Below, piece after piece: positions 12,598 through 26,600 of a stretch of DNA of 64,000 bases (positions are counted from its first letter, which is position 1; each line of letters starts with the position of its first letter). The stretch spans positions 86,124,969 through 86,188,968 of the forward strand of contig JAQMRL010000003.1 of assembly GCA_035578175.1 (NCBI GenBank), in the 5' to 3' direction. This DNA is from Catonia carolina (Eukaryota > Arthropoda > Insecta > Hemiptera > Achilidae). Below the pieces are notes generated by a model. It had not been told where the DNA came from. It did not search any database and saw nothing but the letters and a program-made list of their open reading frames with translations. The translations under genes were made by a program, and so were the position numbers.

Positions 12598-12903
12598 ATA
12601 ACCCACCACCAGGTTGGTCTGGAGGTAAAGTCGCCGCCGCGAGCTGTTTAACAGCTGATTTTTGGAGACGAAGGTTCCTGGTTCAAATCCTTGTAAAGGT
12701 AGTTACTTTTATATGCATCTGAATACAAAACAGTTGTTACCGGTGTACTTTGATGGTTGGAGTTCACTTAACCAGTACTTTCTGAGGAATAGTCAGCCTG
12801 GGTCTGTACAAGACTACACCTCATTTACACGACATAACATCTTCATCTCATTGGCTCATGGTGTTGCTTATTTTTCTAAATTAAACAGATTGCAACATAC
12901 ACA
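12598..12903 (+). repeat. SINE-1, full length (reference description)
   Basis: tRNA-like head with A box TTGGTCTGGAGGTAAAG, a long insert GCCGCGAGCTGTTTAACAGC and B box GGTTCCTGGTTCAAATCC. A ~200-base body follows, with ACCGGTGTACTTTGATGG, GTCTGTACAAGACTACACCT and a tail ending AAACAGATTGCAACATACAC. Six copies or fragments occur in the window. Confidence 0.8.
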
Positions 12904-13034
12904 TATTAGGGAGTTAAAAAATTAATCTTGTTTGTCCATTCTCCACAGATTTTCAGAGCACCCTTTTAATAAATGCATTCCAGAGCAAAAAAGTACGTAA
13001 TCAAAAATGTAGAATATTTTTCCTATAGTGCTTT

Positions 13035-13780
13035 ATTGTAGCAGCAATTAGTGATTTTCTGTTGTTGTTTTTTTTTTCATATAAATCGGTACAAAAATTG
13101 AATTTTTATGATTGCGGCCTTATTACGTTTCCATTTTACAACAAAATTGTTTATAATCAAAGTTGTTGTTGTTTAGGTCAACAGCCGAAAGGCTGGTTTG
13201 AACCTCTAGAGGTTTTACAAAGTAAAAAACGAGGAGTAAGGTGGTTTACCGTGCCTTCCTCACTGAGTTGAAAGAGTATGCTTATCAGCATGCCAGGCCC
13301 TCCGAAAAGCACTCACTTTCCACCCTGCAAATGACACCTTCACTTCATTCACCACACGGTCTGGCTGCATAATGAAATTCATTACTCTCAGAGGAGATAA
13401 CTCTGACTAGTGTCTTTTACACCTCTACCTCTTCTGTTCTTAAATAGTCCAGTCATATAAGTGGCTGACTATGTGATAAGAAACAGAACTATTTATTTTA
13501 GCCCTGGACTACACAGATAGAGTGCAATTAAAATAACACTCCACCTGCCCGTTTTGGGCATAATCAAAGTTATAAAATATTATAAAATCTAAAACTTTTA
13601 TTTCAAGCATTTTCTTCTACAGAGCCTAGCTATGCATCAATTAATGATTTTCTGTATTTTTAAGTCCTACAGAGGTTGATTTTCATTTCACGTTGTTTAG
13701 TCATAATTAAACATGGGTTTTATTGTTTATTATTCACAATGGCAATAGAGAGTGGTGTAAGTTTTTCACACCAGATTTTT
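13035..13780 (+). repeat. R repeat split by SINE-2, ending 28 bases before an IRP1 exon
   Basis: Contains the 3' two thirds of the family. SINE-2 interrupts it at 13165-13559. The end reads GGCAATAGAGAGTGGTGTAA plus GTTTTTCACACCAGATTTTT. The remaining 28 bases to the exon are AT-rich and end TTGTTCCAG. Confidence 0.8.
13165..13559 (-). repeat. SINE-2, full length with 12-base target duplication
   Basis: Flanked by ATAATCAAAGTT at 13153-13164 and 13560-13571. The duplicated bases belong to the host R copy, so the insertion is clean. In its own orientation it starts GCCCAAAACGGGCAGG and ends GACCTAAACAACAAC, an (AAC)n tail. The size, tail and duplication fit retroposition by a LINE. No obvious tRNA or 5S promoter was seen in the head. 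Confidence 0.85.
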
Positions 13781-13808
13781 ATTTATCAATAAATAATTTT
13801 TGTTCCAG

Positions 13809-13968
13809 ATTGGCTTTAAAGGATTTGGATTGAGCCCAGATGTTATAAGTAAAAAGGTACCATTCCTTTATGAAGGCAAGGAATACACACTTCATCATGG
13901 TTCTGTTGTGATAGCAGCTATAACATCCTGTACAAATACTAGTAATCCTTGTGTAATGCTTGGAGCAG
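13809..13968 (+). CDS. IRP1: IRP1 exon a (first cluster cysteine)
   Basis: Starts after TTGTTCCAG in phase 0 and encodes 53 codons plus one base, beginning [15 protein letters not shown] carries the first [4Fe-4S] ligand cysteine (TGT at 13929-13931; human C437 equivalent). The donor is GTAAAT. The acceptor lies only ~28 bases after the end of an R repeat. Confidence 0.95.
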
Positions 13969-14590
13969 GTAAATAATATTCTAAGATAACAGTAATAAGA
14001 TATTTTAACGTTACTTGAATATTTTTGCAGTATAGATGTTTTGTATTGTAGCCATTTGATGACAGTTTGTGGTATGAAGTTTGTTCAGGATTTTAAAGTA
14101 ACAGTAAGCAAGCTGAAGAAATCCTAATATACCAGAGTTTTTTGGCAGATTCCTTCACTTTTTTCGGAATGAGAAGTTAATGAAAACAACCAATAATTTT
14201 TTGCTGAAAGTTAATGAGATCGTGAAAAGAATAGAAAATTACTGACGAGCTTTTGTGACTAGCTAAAAGCAGTATCTTTATTTCCTGATTAAATTACATT
14301 TTATCCCTGAACCATTTACATCCATTAAAATCTCTAACATTTGAACACCGTAGCAGTGTACTGAATGATTTGTTTACTAAAGCTATAAAATTTTATCTAA
14401 ATTGGCTGGCTTGTTGGTGTAGCAACCAGCACAACTGGCTTCTATATCAGGGTCCCAGGTTCAATTCCCAGTTAAGTCTGAAATTTTTTTACTTTATCTA
14501 TGAACATATAGGTGAGGAAAGTATTGATTTTGTGTCAATTTTTCACTAAAATACATTTTTTTAGGCACCTTGAACCCAAAAAAAAACAGG

Positions 14591-14627
<37 letters not shown>

Positions 14628-17600
14628 CGCGCGCGTGCGTGCGTGCGTGCGTGTGTGTGTGTGTGTGTGCATAAGCGCATGCACATACTTGTTAATAAAA
14701 CATCTCAAGAATGGATTATCCCTGAATTACTATTACCTGAAGCCTCTGGTTGTTTGATTTCCCAGCTAGTTCAAGTCACAAACATTTTTCATCATAATTA
14801 TATTTTTTTAATTATTTATGATCAGTTTTTCCTGAGGGTCCCACCATTTTGCTCTTGTGAGTTTTCCAGTATTTTATCATACATTCTGATCTCTGCTTTC
14901 TCATAGCTTCCATTATTCTTTTATTATACCAGGGTGTCATTTACAGAGTGGAAAATATGTGCTTTTCGGAGGGCCCGGCATGCTGATAAGCATACTTTTC
15001 CACTCAGTGAGGAAGGCAATGGTAAACCACCTCACTCCTCGATTTACTTAGTAAAACCTCTAGAGGTTCAAACCAGCCTTTCGGCTGCTGACCTAAACAA
15101 CAACAACAACATATACCAGGGTGATATGTTCTTTCATGTTGGTGTGTTAAAGACCCAATTTGTTGACATCTATCAAGAAACAGCCCACTGTATCTTAGTT
15201 TTGTTTTCTGTGCAGATTTTTTATTGCTCTCTCTAGACAGATTTTTTCCGTAAAACACTCCCCTTAGCTCTCCTTTTGGCTATCTAATACTCTCCTTTCA
15301 TCTTTTATTTTATCACATTCAGTTGAAGATAAATAATCAAGTTACAATTCTGGATGTGATCTTTGTTATCATTATTGTACAAAATTTATGTAAATAAAAA
15401 GGATGATTTAAGTAACTACTGATCTAGAATTATCTTCATGCTTTAGTTTTATATTTTTTATTGTGTTTAATTTTTTTAAGCAGTAATTTCTTCAACAGTA
15501 ATCGCTGATTCTTCTGAATTGTGTTGAGATGTTTAGTTTAAGGTTTTTAAGTTATTTTTTTTTACAATGTAAAGGTTAACCCTTTCAGTGCTGAAACAAT
15601 ATTTAAAAGTTTGATCTAAAGTGTCATTTAATTTGAATAAGGGCGTTCAAAAAGTACCAGCCCTTATTTCGAAAACTTGCAAGCGTAAGCCTGCCATTTC
15701 TGACCAAAATTTCAACGTTACAGAGAAATAAAATGTCCTGTTAAAAATTAATTTTTATTGTGTTTATAAACAAAATAAATCGTTCTAACACTAAAAATAT
15801 CCAAAATAGTTTTTTTTAGTTTATTTAAAGTCGCCTCGACAGCTTGGTCATTAGCAACTACTGTGGGTTTTGGTACCTTAATGGTGGTTTTAACATGTTA
15901 AAATATCCAGACCCTAGCCGGGAATCGAACCCAGGACCTTTCGATTTGTAGGCTAGCGCGCTGGTCACTACACCACGGAGGTGATTTCAAAATAAATTAT
16001 TCCATTACTTTTTGTTTAAAAGTTTTTTTGGAAATGTTCGGTTATTCGGACTTTAGTACTTTATGCATAACTAATGGACGTCCGGTAAACCGGATTTTAT
16101 AACTACATAAAATATATCAATGTCCTGTTTTCCAGATGTTGGTACTGAAAGGGTTAAGTCAGATGGAAAAATGACAAATATCTATTTTAGATCAACCATG
16201 TAAATGTTGTGAAATAATTTTTGACCTGATTATTAGTTGTTTAGAACGAATTGATATGTCTGTTTACAGAATGAATAATATATTATCATCTCCATTGATT
16301 GTTCTAGGTATCCTTGCAAAGAAAGCAGTAGCTGCTGGTCTGAATGTCGCTCCATACGTAAAAACAAGTCTTTCACCTGGATCTGGTGTAGTTACGTATT
16401 ATTTACGAGAAAGTGGTGTTGTGCCTGCACTGAACCAACTTGGTTTTGATGTGATTGGATTTGGTTGTATGACTTGTATTGGTAACAGTGGACCATTGGA
16501 TGACTCTATTGTTGATGCTATTGAAAAGGTATTTGTTTTATCCAGTTTTTAGGACTTTGTTGCCATTAAGGTCTTAAGTAAATACTTTGGATAACAAATT
16601 TATTTTAAAATAAAATTTGGCTGTCATCATCAGTGTTTTTGAAGTTTTCTTTTGTGCACTACCAGAAAATGCCTGGTCAGCCTTCATTTTTACTTTCTCT
16701 TGCCCATATGAATATATAGGAATGAAAGTATTGTTTTCATGTCAATTTTTCGAAATCAGGTGTGTGTGTGTGCATGCGTGTGTGTGTGTGTGTGTGAACA
16801 GAATATCTCAAGAACGGAACATCGTACAAACTTGAAACTTGAATCTTAAATTAGATACTACTACCGGACCCGACACGAACATTTTCATTAAAATGGGTCA
16901 ACCAGAAGTAGTAGTTTATTCATTTCATTTTTCACTTTTTTGCAATTTTCTCAAAAACAGCTCCTACGGTTTTTTTTAATCACCTTATTTACTCCATTTT
17001 TGTGTTCTACAAGATAGGGTAGACGCCATGTCTGCTGAAATTCTTGGGAAGACTTTCTCGTAAAAAAGTTGTTTTTTAAGATTGTGGCTTTAATATGCAT
17101 TTAAGCGCAAAAATTTAATATTAAAAGTTGTAGAGAATTTAAAATCCCATAACTTTTATTTCAAACATTTTTTTGTATAACGCTTAGTTTAGCGGTAATT
17201 TGCAATTTTTCTGTTATTTTTCACGAAAATGTGTAAAAAAAAAAAATAGAGTTTTTATTAAGATTTCAGCTTTAGTATATGCATTTTACGACAATAGTGT
17301 ATATAATTAAATTTATTTGAAATTAAAAGATCTACAACTTTTATTTGAAGAATTTTTCTCTGCAGAGCCTAGTTTAGCGTGAAAGAGTGATTTTCCATAT
17401 TTTTAAGCCAAACTGAGGTTAATTTTCATTTTACGTCTTTCACTCATGATTAAAATTAGGTTAAGTTTATTGATGTTAGTTTTTATTGTTTATTTCTAAC
17501 GTTTTATTACTAATATTAGTTATATTGTTAATTATTTGCATTGCCAAGAGAAAGTTGTGTGAGTGTTTTACACCAGATTTTTCATTCTGTGCTGTAGCAA

Positions 17601-20600
17601 AATATTCCCTCTAAACTCAAAAAATGACAGATACATAACATTTATGATTTTATTACATGAAAATTATAATGTTTGTTTGTACAGAACGATTTAGTTTGTT
17701 GTGGTGTACTCTCTGGCAATAGAAATTTTGAAGGAAGAATTCATCCGAATACCAGAGCGAATTATTTAGCATCTCCTCTTCTGGTTATCGCATATGCTAT
17801 CGCTGGTCGTGTTGATATCAATTTTGAAACTGAACCGATTGGTAAGTAGATAATTATATATATAATGATACTGACTAATTAATTGAAATGACAATGGCAA
17901 TCAAAAACACAATTGAGTTTCTCCTATTACATGAGAAACTACATTTAATGTCATTAATGTAGTTGTTTCTTTAGCCACAATCACTAATCACTTTTGTGTT
18001 TGTTTATAATTTTTATTCAATCGTAACTATTAAAATATTTCTCAGCTGTTTATTTGTTTACGTTGTTGTGTGCGTTGTTTATGCTAACACGGCACAATTC
18101 ACAATAAGAAAATTATATTTTTCTTTACATCTCCCCCCTCTAAGGAAGGTAAAACATGATGACCTCTTATTTATTCTCTTCTTGGTTTGCAAGCTGAGAG
18201 GCTGGAGTCAACTTCGAGATGGGGAAAAGATTCGATTCTGATCTTTTTTTGGCCAGTGTATATCTTGTAAATTGAGTTTGATATTTTGTCTACTGTTGGT
18301 TTTGTTTGAAACATAAATTTCAATTTTTCCATTTTCCGACAAATAAATGTCGTTTTATAATGATATTGACTAATTAATTGAAATGACAATGGCAATCAAA
18401 AACACAATTCAGTTTCTCGTATTATATATGAGAAACGACATTTAATGTCATTAATTGTAGTGTTTCTTTAGCCACAATCACTAATCACTTTTGTGTTTGT
18501 TTAAAATTTTTATTCAATCGTAACTATTAAAATATTTCTCAGCTGTTTATTTGTTTACGTTGTTATGTGCGTTGTTTACGCTAACGTGGCACACTTCACA
18601 ATAACAAAATTATATTTTTCTTTACATATATTTTATTGTCTGTGTCTATTGAATAAGTTGTAAGCATTTAATTTTATCTTTTGGTGAGCGTGTAACTGAA
18701 ATTAAACAAATTCTAACAATAATAAAATTACGGCTTAAAATATGTTTTTATAAAATTATCTACTCTATTAATTTCTCTTGCCATATGTAGAGAAGGAAAG
18801 TATTGTTTTCATGTTGATTTTTCACCGGAAATACACGTGTGAGGCCTCTACTGAACAAAAACATGTTTTTAACAATTTGTCATTATGAGAAAATTTCTCA
18901 AGAACAGAATATCATATGAAGTTGAAACTTATAAATTAAATTAGGTACCACTAGAGGACCCGACAGGAACATTTTATGCTCTACAAGATAAGGATAAGTG
19001 ACATGTCTTCTGAAATTCTTGGAAGGGCTATGCTCTCATGGTAAAAAATGTTTTTTTTTTAAAGATTGCAGCCTTAATATGTATGTAATATGTAGGACAA
19101 AAGTGTATATAATTAAAGTTGTAGGAAATTAAAAAACCTACAATTTTTATTTCAAACAGTTTTTTCTACAATGCTTAGTTTAGCAACATTTAGTGATTTT
19201 CATATTGAAATCTGTAAAAAATGGGATTTTTAAGATTGCAGCCTTAGTAACTTATTATATTTTATGACAAAAGTATATACTATATAATATAACTATAGTT
19301 ATAGAAAATTAAAAATCCCGCAACTTTATTTTAAGATTTTTTTGAGTCTAGTTTTGTGTAGGCTATATTAGTGCCAGAGGTTGATGTTCATTTTGCATCA
19401 TTCACTCATGATTAAACATGTAGGTTAAGTGAGTCATTATTTACATTGGCAGGAGAAAGTCCTGTGAGTGTTTGACACCAATTTTTTTTTTTTTTGCCAA
19501 TAATAGATAAGCACGTAATTGCATACTGAAAAACAAATTTGTTTTGGTTTGTTTAAGGTAGGCAGTTGATAATAATTTAAAGAGTAGTAGCGTCTTGCTC
19601 ATTACATAGGATTATGGAACAATAAATTTAATAAATTGTTTTACCAGTGATAAGATAAAACTATGTATCCTTTTACTCAGTTCTGTTTTAACTGAGGTTG
19701 GCAACTACTATGAAAAACTTTTCTCTTTTTTTTGTCATCTGTCTCTCGATTGGTTTGATGCAGTTCTCCAAGTTGTTCTATCTTGCGCAACTCGTTTCAT
19801 ATCTATATACCTGCCACACCCTACTCCAAGGTCAACATTTAAATTTTCCTGATCCTTTCGAAAAATTGTATTTGTGTACCTTCCATATTCCAATTAACTA
19901 AACTAAATTAATTAGTTAAGTCTATTGCAATTTAATGCTCTACAGTACATCACGGAGATGATCAAGACACTATTTTGTTAAATTATTATGTTATGTGTCT
20001 TTTCATATATTATGTATTTTTGGTGCCTTTCTATCTGCCACGATTGTTGCAACGCATCCACGTTAAGTAAATATTATATGCTTATTATTTCCATTAATTA
20101 CTTTTTTCCTTAATTAATTAATTGGATAATTTAAAAATTGTATTTTAATTATTAATAATGTCTCTTTATTTAACAGAATTCATGACGTAATTTAAATTTT
20201 CCATTAAGAGTCTCATTAAATTTACAAAATTATGAGTTATACAAACAGGAAGGAAAATTTAATAAAATGTTTTACGTGAAGGTGAATTTTGCGATCAAAT
20301 CTGTATGTTTAATTTAAATGCATAATATTTATGTTCATTTTAATCTCAAATTATTTGGACCACATTCATCCAAATTTATTTTTCCAGAAAATAACTACAG
20401 CATTTAAAACTACATTCCTTTTACACAGTTCTGTCTCAATTGAGGTTGGCGACTACTATGGAAAACTTTTTCTCTTTTTTTGTCATCTGCCTCTCGACTA
20501 GTTTGATGCAGCTCTCCAAGCTGTTCGATCTTCCACAAGTTGTTTCATATCTACATACCTGCCTTACCCTACATCTTTTGTAATTTGCTTTAAATACTCT

Positions 20601-23600
20601 AAACCTTTGCCTCCCCCTACAAATTTACTCCATCAGTATTACCCTCCGAGGCTTCTTGAGGTTTGCCAGTAATTAGTTGAATCCTCTGGCTGCGTTACGG
20701 GCGCTGCGCAGATTAAGCCCATGAGTGGGATCGCCACCTTGCTGCATATGAGCCTACAGGGCAATTTATTCGTGCTGCCACACTAGGCTCTTCCGCCCTC
20801 TCCGCCGTTGGGATTACTCCTCATCCGCCTTTGAGACCGTTGACCAGCATTATAAATGTGTGTAAGAAAACTTTGTGTATGTGTTGTGTGTAGGGTATGT
20901 AAATGTGTGTGTTGAAAGAAAGTGTGGTGTGTGTGATGTAGTATTATTGTTGTGTGTAGTGTAAGAGCAACCTGTGTATAGTTTTTAAATAAGGTTAGCT
21001 CTTAGCTGGGGCCCCGGGGTTGCCACACCCGAACACCCACATATATATGCATGGACGAGCATTCATATATATAAGAATGGATGCCCCCCGAGGGGCTCCC
21101 ATTTTGACAATCTCCTCTTCAAAAACAAGAGTGATGGCTTTCTGTGGAAAGGATCCGGTGAGAAGTAAAGTTGTTTTACGGAAGAAAATTCTGGAACAAG
21201 TATCTCATTTCAAATATCTTGGCTGTGATATCTCTTATCAACATGATAGGGACGCTTGCACCAAGATACATCGCTTCCAACATATCTGTAGAACCATACA
21301 TAGAGCTCTTAAGAATAGTGCCACCAAAGAAACAAGAATAAAGTTCTATAAAACAATTGCGGCTCCGACATTACTATATGGAAGTGAAACTTGGGTGCTA
21401 TCCAGGCGTGATGAAAGCAGATTGCAAGCTTCTGAAATGAGGTTTCTGCGGAGAACATATGGGTGCAGTAGAGAGGATCGTTTCAGAAACACGGATATCA
21501 GAGCTCAGCTGAATATATTTTCAATGAGAGATAAAATAAATGGGAGTAGGAGGGATTGGTTTCAACATGTGGACAGAATGAGTGAATACCGGATCCCTAA
21601 GCAGGCCCTGATATACCAACCAATTGGGAGAAGAGATAGAGGGCGTCCAATGAAAAGATGGACCGATTGTAGAGGCGAAGAGGTTCGGAACAGGCAATAA
21701 TACCTTACCCGTGAAAGGAAGAAGAAGTGAAGAAGTATTACCCTCCATTATTGATAGTGCAATACCTGGATGTCTAGTGATTTTCTCTGCTAGTTTATCA
21801 CTTCTTCTGGTTAGATGTTTCTGTATACAGTACAATCGTGATAATCCGGCCTTCAGTAGTCCCCCTCATGCAGTAATCTGACCTCAACAAAAACACCCCA
21901 CACCGGTGGCTGTCACATGTACTACACTTTTTCCCGGTCGCCACGTCTTACATGGGTGAATGACCTTCCGCATACCTCCGGCGTCACTTTGGTGCATTCC
22001 TTGTGTTTTCTTAGTATCGTTACTAGTGTTGGCGTGCTCGTGCGATTAGTGTCTCAGTAATAACTGTACCTGAAGGGTTTCTTTTGTTGTAAATTTGTGT
22101 TTTTTATTGTATTTCACGTTCAGTTTATATTCACGTGTCAGTTCAAGTGTTTTTTTTTTTTTATTTAGGCCTATAGATGTAATTTATTTAGTACAGTAAC
22201 AACGTGTTTTCATAATGTCGCATTCCTTGAAGCGAAAACATCACTCTTTAAATTTAAGTGACAAATTAGATATTTAAAAAAATCTTGATCAAGGAATTAA
22301 ACAGGTGGTTTTAGCAAAGAATACAATGTCGGCTGTGCTACTATTTATGACATTAAAACTAATCGAACAAAAATTGAAGTTATATAAAAGCTACTACATC
22401 TGGGCCAGGTAATAGACAGACAATGAGAGCTGGCCCAAAGTTGAAGAAGCGTTGTATGCCTGGTTCCAACAAGAGAGATCATGGCACACTCCGATTACCA
22501 GTGATATTCTTCAAGAAAAAGCGAAGTTATTTTATAAAAAGATTACCAACGAAGATGATTTTCAAGCAAGCGATGGGTGGCTGAATAAATTTAAAAAACG
22601 CTTTGTCATTCGTTTGTTGTTTGTGTCCGGTGAAAAACTGTCATGTAATTTACCAACGTTACCTCCTTTTATCCAAAAATTTAAAGAAAAAGTGAATACC
22701 TTAGGTCTGCTTCCTGATCAAATTTATAACACCGATGAGAGTGGTTTGAATTGGAGGCTATTCAAAACAAAACTTTTGTTCTTAAAAAATAATTTATATT
22801 TCATTAAATTGCGTGTGTATATTAGGCTTAATACTTATTAAATATACTTTTTTATTCGTATTTGCATTTTATTGTAAAAAAATTCATATTTCTCAGTAGT
22901 CCGGCATTTTCATTACACTGGCAGCCCTGTGGTCCTGTATAGGCCGGATTATCACAAATGTACTGTACTTCTTCTTTTCACCTTTCTCTTACAAGGGCCT
23001 AACAAATTAAGATATTTCCATCTGTTTAGTTTCTTGTCTTTGCTGTTCTATAACTACAATTTTCTTCTTGTACCTACCCCTTGATATAACAAGCGATGAC
23101 AGTCCCAATCGTCAGCGATTACATTGTTGGGTCGGTGAGCGAAAGCATCATCTTCTTCTCTTTTGCGGGGTCATCAATGGTCTTCATCAGAGTCTGTTAG
23201 CCATTTACTTTTGGTTCATTTCTGGTTTGAGCTGTAGAATGGAGTGGAATGACAACTGAGCTCAATCCAGGGCGTCTTATATAGTATGCAGTGCGCAGGT
23301 GTGGGTCGGTTGCCAGCTCTCTGCATTGCTGGCCTTTCTCTGTCGTCATGTCGGAATCATTGTATGCCAGCAGCATAGTACCTAATTAAAGGAGCAACAG
23401 TGACAGTTTCATGATTAAAATTAGGTGTTGTTTGTAATTTTCATTGGCAAGATAAAGTCATGTGAGTGTTTTAACACCAAATATTTTTTGTTATATTTGT
23501 TGTGCAGGTAAATCTCCTGATGGAAAAGACGTATTCCTTCAAGATATCTGGCCCAGCCGTTCAGAGATCCAGGCTGTAGAAGCAAAATATGTTATTCCAG

Positions 23601-26600
23601 CAATGTTTAATGAAGTGTACGCTCGTATTGAAAATGGTTCAAACAGTTGGCAAACCCTAAATGCACCTGCTGATCAATTGTATCCATGGGATCTTGAATC
23701 GACTTATATTAAGAAACCACCTTTCTTTGATGACATGACTCAGGTAGTCTAATAATAAATTATTATAACTGTCGATTTTTTGTTTTATGAACATTAAATT
23801 TTTGCTTTGGCCAAAATCCATTCTATGTACGATGTAGGTAAGTTCCTACTTGAAATATGTACATACTTTTTTACTTTCTCTTGCCTATATGAATATATAG
23901 GAAGGAAAGTATTGTTTTCATGTCGATTTTTCGAAATCGAGTTTTCACCAGATCTACATGTTTTCAGACCCCCTGAACCCAAAAAACATGTTTTTAGCGA
24001 TTGGTCTGTGTGTATGTGTGTGAACAGAATATCTCAAGAACGGAACATCGTACGAACTTGAAACTTGAAACTTAAGTTACATACTACTACCGGACCCGAC
24101 ACGAACATTTTCATCAAAATCGGTCGACTGGAAGTAGTAGTTTATTCGTGTAATTTTTCACTTTTTTGCGATTTTCTCAAAAACTGGTCCTACGATTTTT
24201 TTAAAAATCGCCTGGTTTACTTAATTTTTTATTCTCTACAAGATAGGGTAGGCGCCATGTTTGCTGAAATTCTTGGTGAGGCTGTTTTTATGTAAATAAA
24301 GTGTTTTTTTAAGATTACGGCTTTAATATATATTATAGCACAAAAATTTATATTAAAAAAATGTAGAGAATTTAAAATTCTACAACTTTTAATTCAAACA
24401 TTTTTTTGTATAACGCTTAGTTTAGCGGTAATTAGTGCTTTTCTGTTTTTCTCACGAAAACGTGTGAAAAATCGATTTTTTTTTAGATTTCAGCCTTAGT
24501 ATGCATTTTATGACAAAAAAGTATATAATCGAATTTATAGAAAATTAAAAGTTCTACTACTTTTATTTAGAGCATTTTTCTCTACAGAGCCTAGTTTAGC
24601 ATGAACGAGTGATTTTCCGTATTTTTAAGCCAAACTGAGGTCGATTTTCATTTTGCGTCTTTAACTTATGATTAAAATCAGGTTATGTTTATTGAGGTTC
24701 GTTGTTTTTTTTTTTGTTTCTAATGTTTTATTACTAATGATAGGTTTATTGTTAATTATTTGCATTGGCAAGAGAAAGTTGTGTGAGTGTTTCACACCAG
24801 ATTTTTTTACAGTATTTTATTATTAGATGTAATTACGTAAAGTATGATTTAAAAAAAAAATTAATTGTTAGGTTTTTTATTAATGTTATTAAGAAAAACA
24901 ACTACTTAATTCATAAAATAACGTGCAAAAAAATTTTCATAAAAATATTATGTTGGGAATTCTTGTTACCGCAATGTTACAAATACCTCAGTTTAACAAA
25001 ATGTATTTTATGGCATTCTCAAAATTTTGTTATATCAAGGTTCAACTATTTGTATATTGTATGGAGTGAATTCATTTTTATTTATCTTTTAATTTTGATG
25101 TTATCTTTTAAATGTTTTCAGACATTACCTAACAGAGGTTCAATTCTTGGTGCAAGAGTACTACTTTTTATGGGTGATTCTGTTACAACTGATCATATAA
25201 GTCCTGCTGGAAGCATTGCAAGAAACAGTCCTGCTGCACGTTATCTTGGACAAAGAGGGTTTGTTATCTGTTATTTAAACCTTTTGACCCTGATATTTTG
25301 AAATAGTGTGTACCAAAAACCCCGCCCCTTATTCAAGATGTATGCGTGTTATTTTTCAAAACACTATCTTTCTCCTTGTAGTAATATTTTGATGTTTGTT
25401 TTTTCGTTCATAGTTTCTTTTTTATGTTATGTATAGTCCATACTCTTATTATGTCTACAGAATTGGAATCTATTTGCATCAGTTCCAAAGTTAAATAAAA
25501 TACATTATTGTATATAATTTGTTTAATGTGCATTAATAATTTTATTGATATAATGTCTAAAAAATTATCTGAATTTTAAAAAAATCCCTAATGTGTGTAT
25601 GTTAAGAACAATAAGAAACCCTGTGACCCAATGAGATGTAAAGGATGTGTATGATCTGTAAATGGGAAATTGTCTTGTACAGAATGAGGCGGGACATTCC
25701 TGAGGAAATATGGTTAATTGTACCCCAACTATCAAAGTATACCAGTAACCACTCTGTCTAGTATTAAAAGTGTTTAAAATTTTATACCTTTACTAGGATT
25801 TGAACCAGGAACATTCATCTCCGAAAATCAGCTGATATGCGGCAACAAATTTACCACTAGACCAACCCTGTCTGTTATCTGAAATTTATAAAAATTTGAA
25901 ATGAAACTAAAATAATCAATTATAGGGCATTTATTTGATTAAAATCATCTAACCACTAAAAAAAGGCTTTAATCATGAAAAAACCATATATTTTCAGAAA
26001 TGTCAGTTCTTTTCAATTCACTATTTCAGGCAATTTGTTCATAACAATCATTATGAAGATTTTAGTGATATAAATGTAAAACCAAACCTAACCTAAATAA
26101 CAATTTTAAAATACCCAATACTGTATTATATTCTTATTGGTCAGCAATAAAATTAAAGCCCGTATTAAACAAACGGTATTCACAAACATTTCAACTGGTA
26201 CTAAACTAAAGAAAAGCGCAGAATTTCAATAAAGTAGTGAATTAACAGAATTCATAATAAATCGAAGTGGTAGTGAATTAACGGAAAAGGACCAAAAAGT
26301 TTTTAATTTTGTTTTAAACCTATGAATTGACTTAGATACTAATGGCAATGGAGGATTGACCATCATTGGAACATAACATTTTTGATTTCATTTTCATTAA
26401 TGAGATAAACTTCCAACAGTACAATCTATAAACACATTATGAAAGCTCTTAGTTTTTACATCAAGTAATATAAATTATAATGTGTAATAATACTTTGAAT
26501 TATATTTTGTTAACATCCATTGGATCAGATGCAGGGATTAAACCGATTAATTTTATATTTGATGGCATTCATTTTAAATTGTATTGTCAGTAAGTTAAAG

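Larger units (their letters stand above)
20404..21827 (+). repeat. Dispersed repeat T, copy 2, split by a LINE and bordered by a Tigger
   Basis: The T repeat continues across the LINE insertion (20648-21733): AGTATTACCCTCC stands at 20635-20647 and again at 21734-21746. A Tigger-type element is inserted at its downstream end. Confidence 0.65.

Noticed and set aside
14512..14906. Cysteine/valine-rich frames of ~80-100 codons
   Set aside because: They are translations of the (TG)n(CG)n tract of an R copy.
15642..15760. Possible mariner-type end GGGCGTTCAAAAAGTACC
   Set aside because: No matching opposite end or transposase sequence was found nearby.
22452..22841. Possible host jerky/CENP-B-like gene
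   Set aside because: It lies within TA-flanked terminal repeats and is truncated after the first catalytic residue, so it is a transposon remnant.
7644..24061. A recurring open frame of the type [16 protein letters not shown].. in several places, looking like a small gene family
   Set aside because: It is the translation of the first ~190 bases of the R repeat. It starts at different upstream bases, runs through the (TG)n tract where length changes shift the frame, and several copies are broken.
24765..25301. A 178-codon frame read as one gene
   Set aside because: Only the last part (25122-25258) is coding, and it is an IRP1 exon; the rest is intron.
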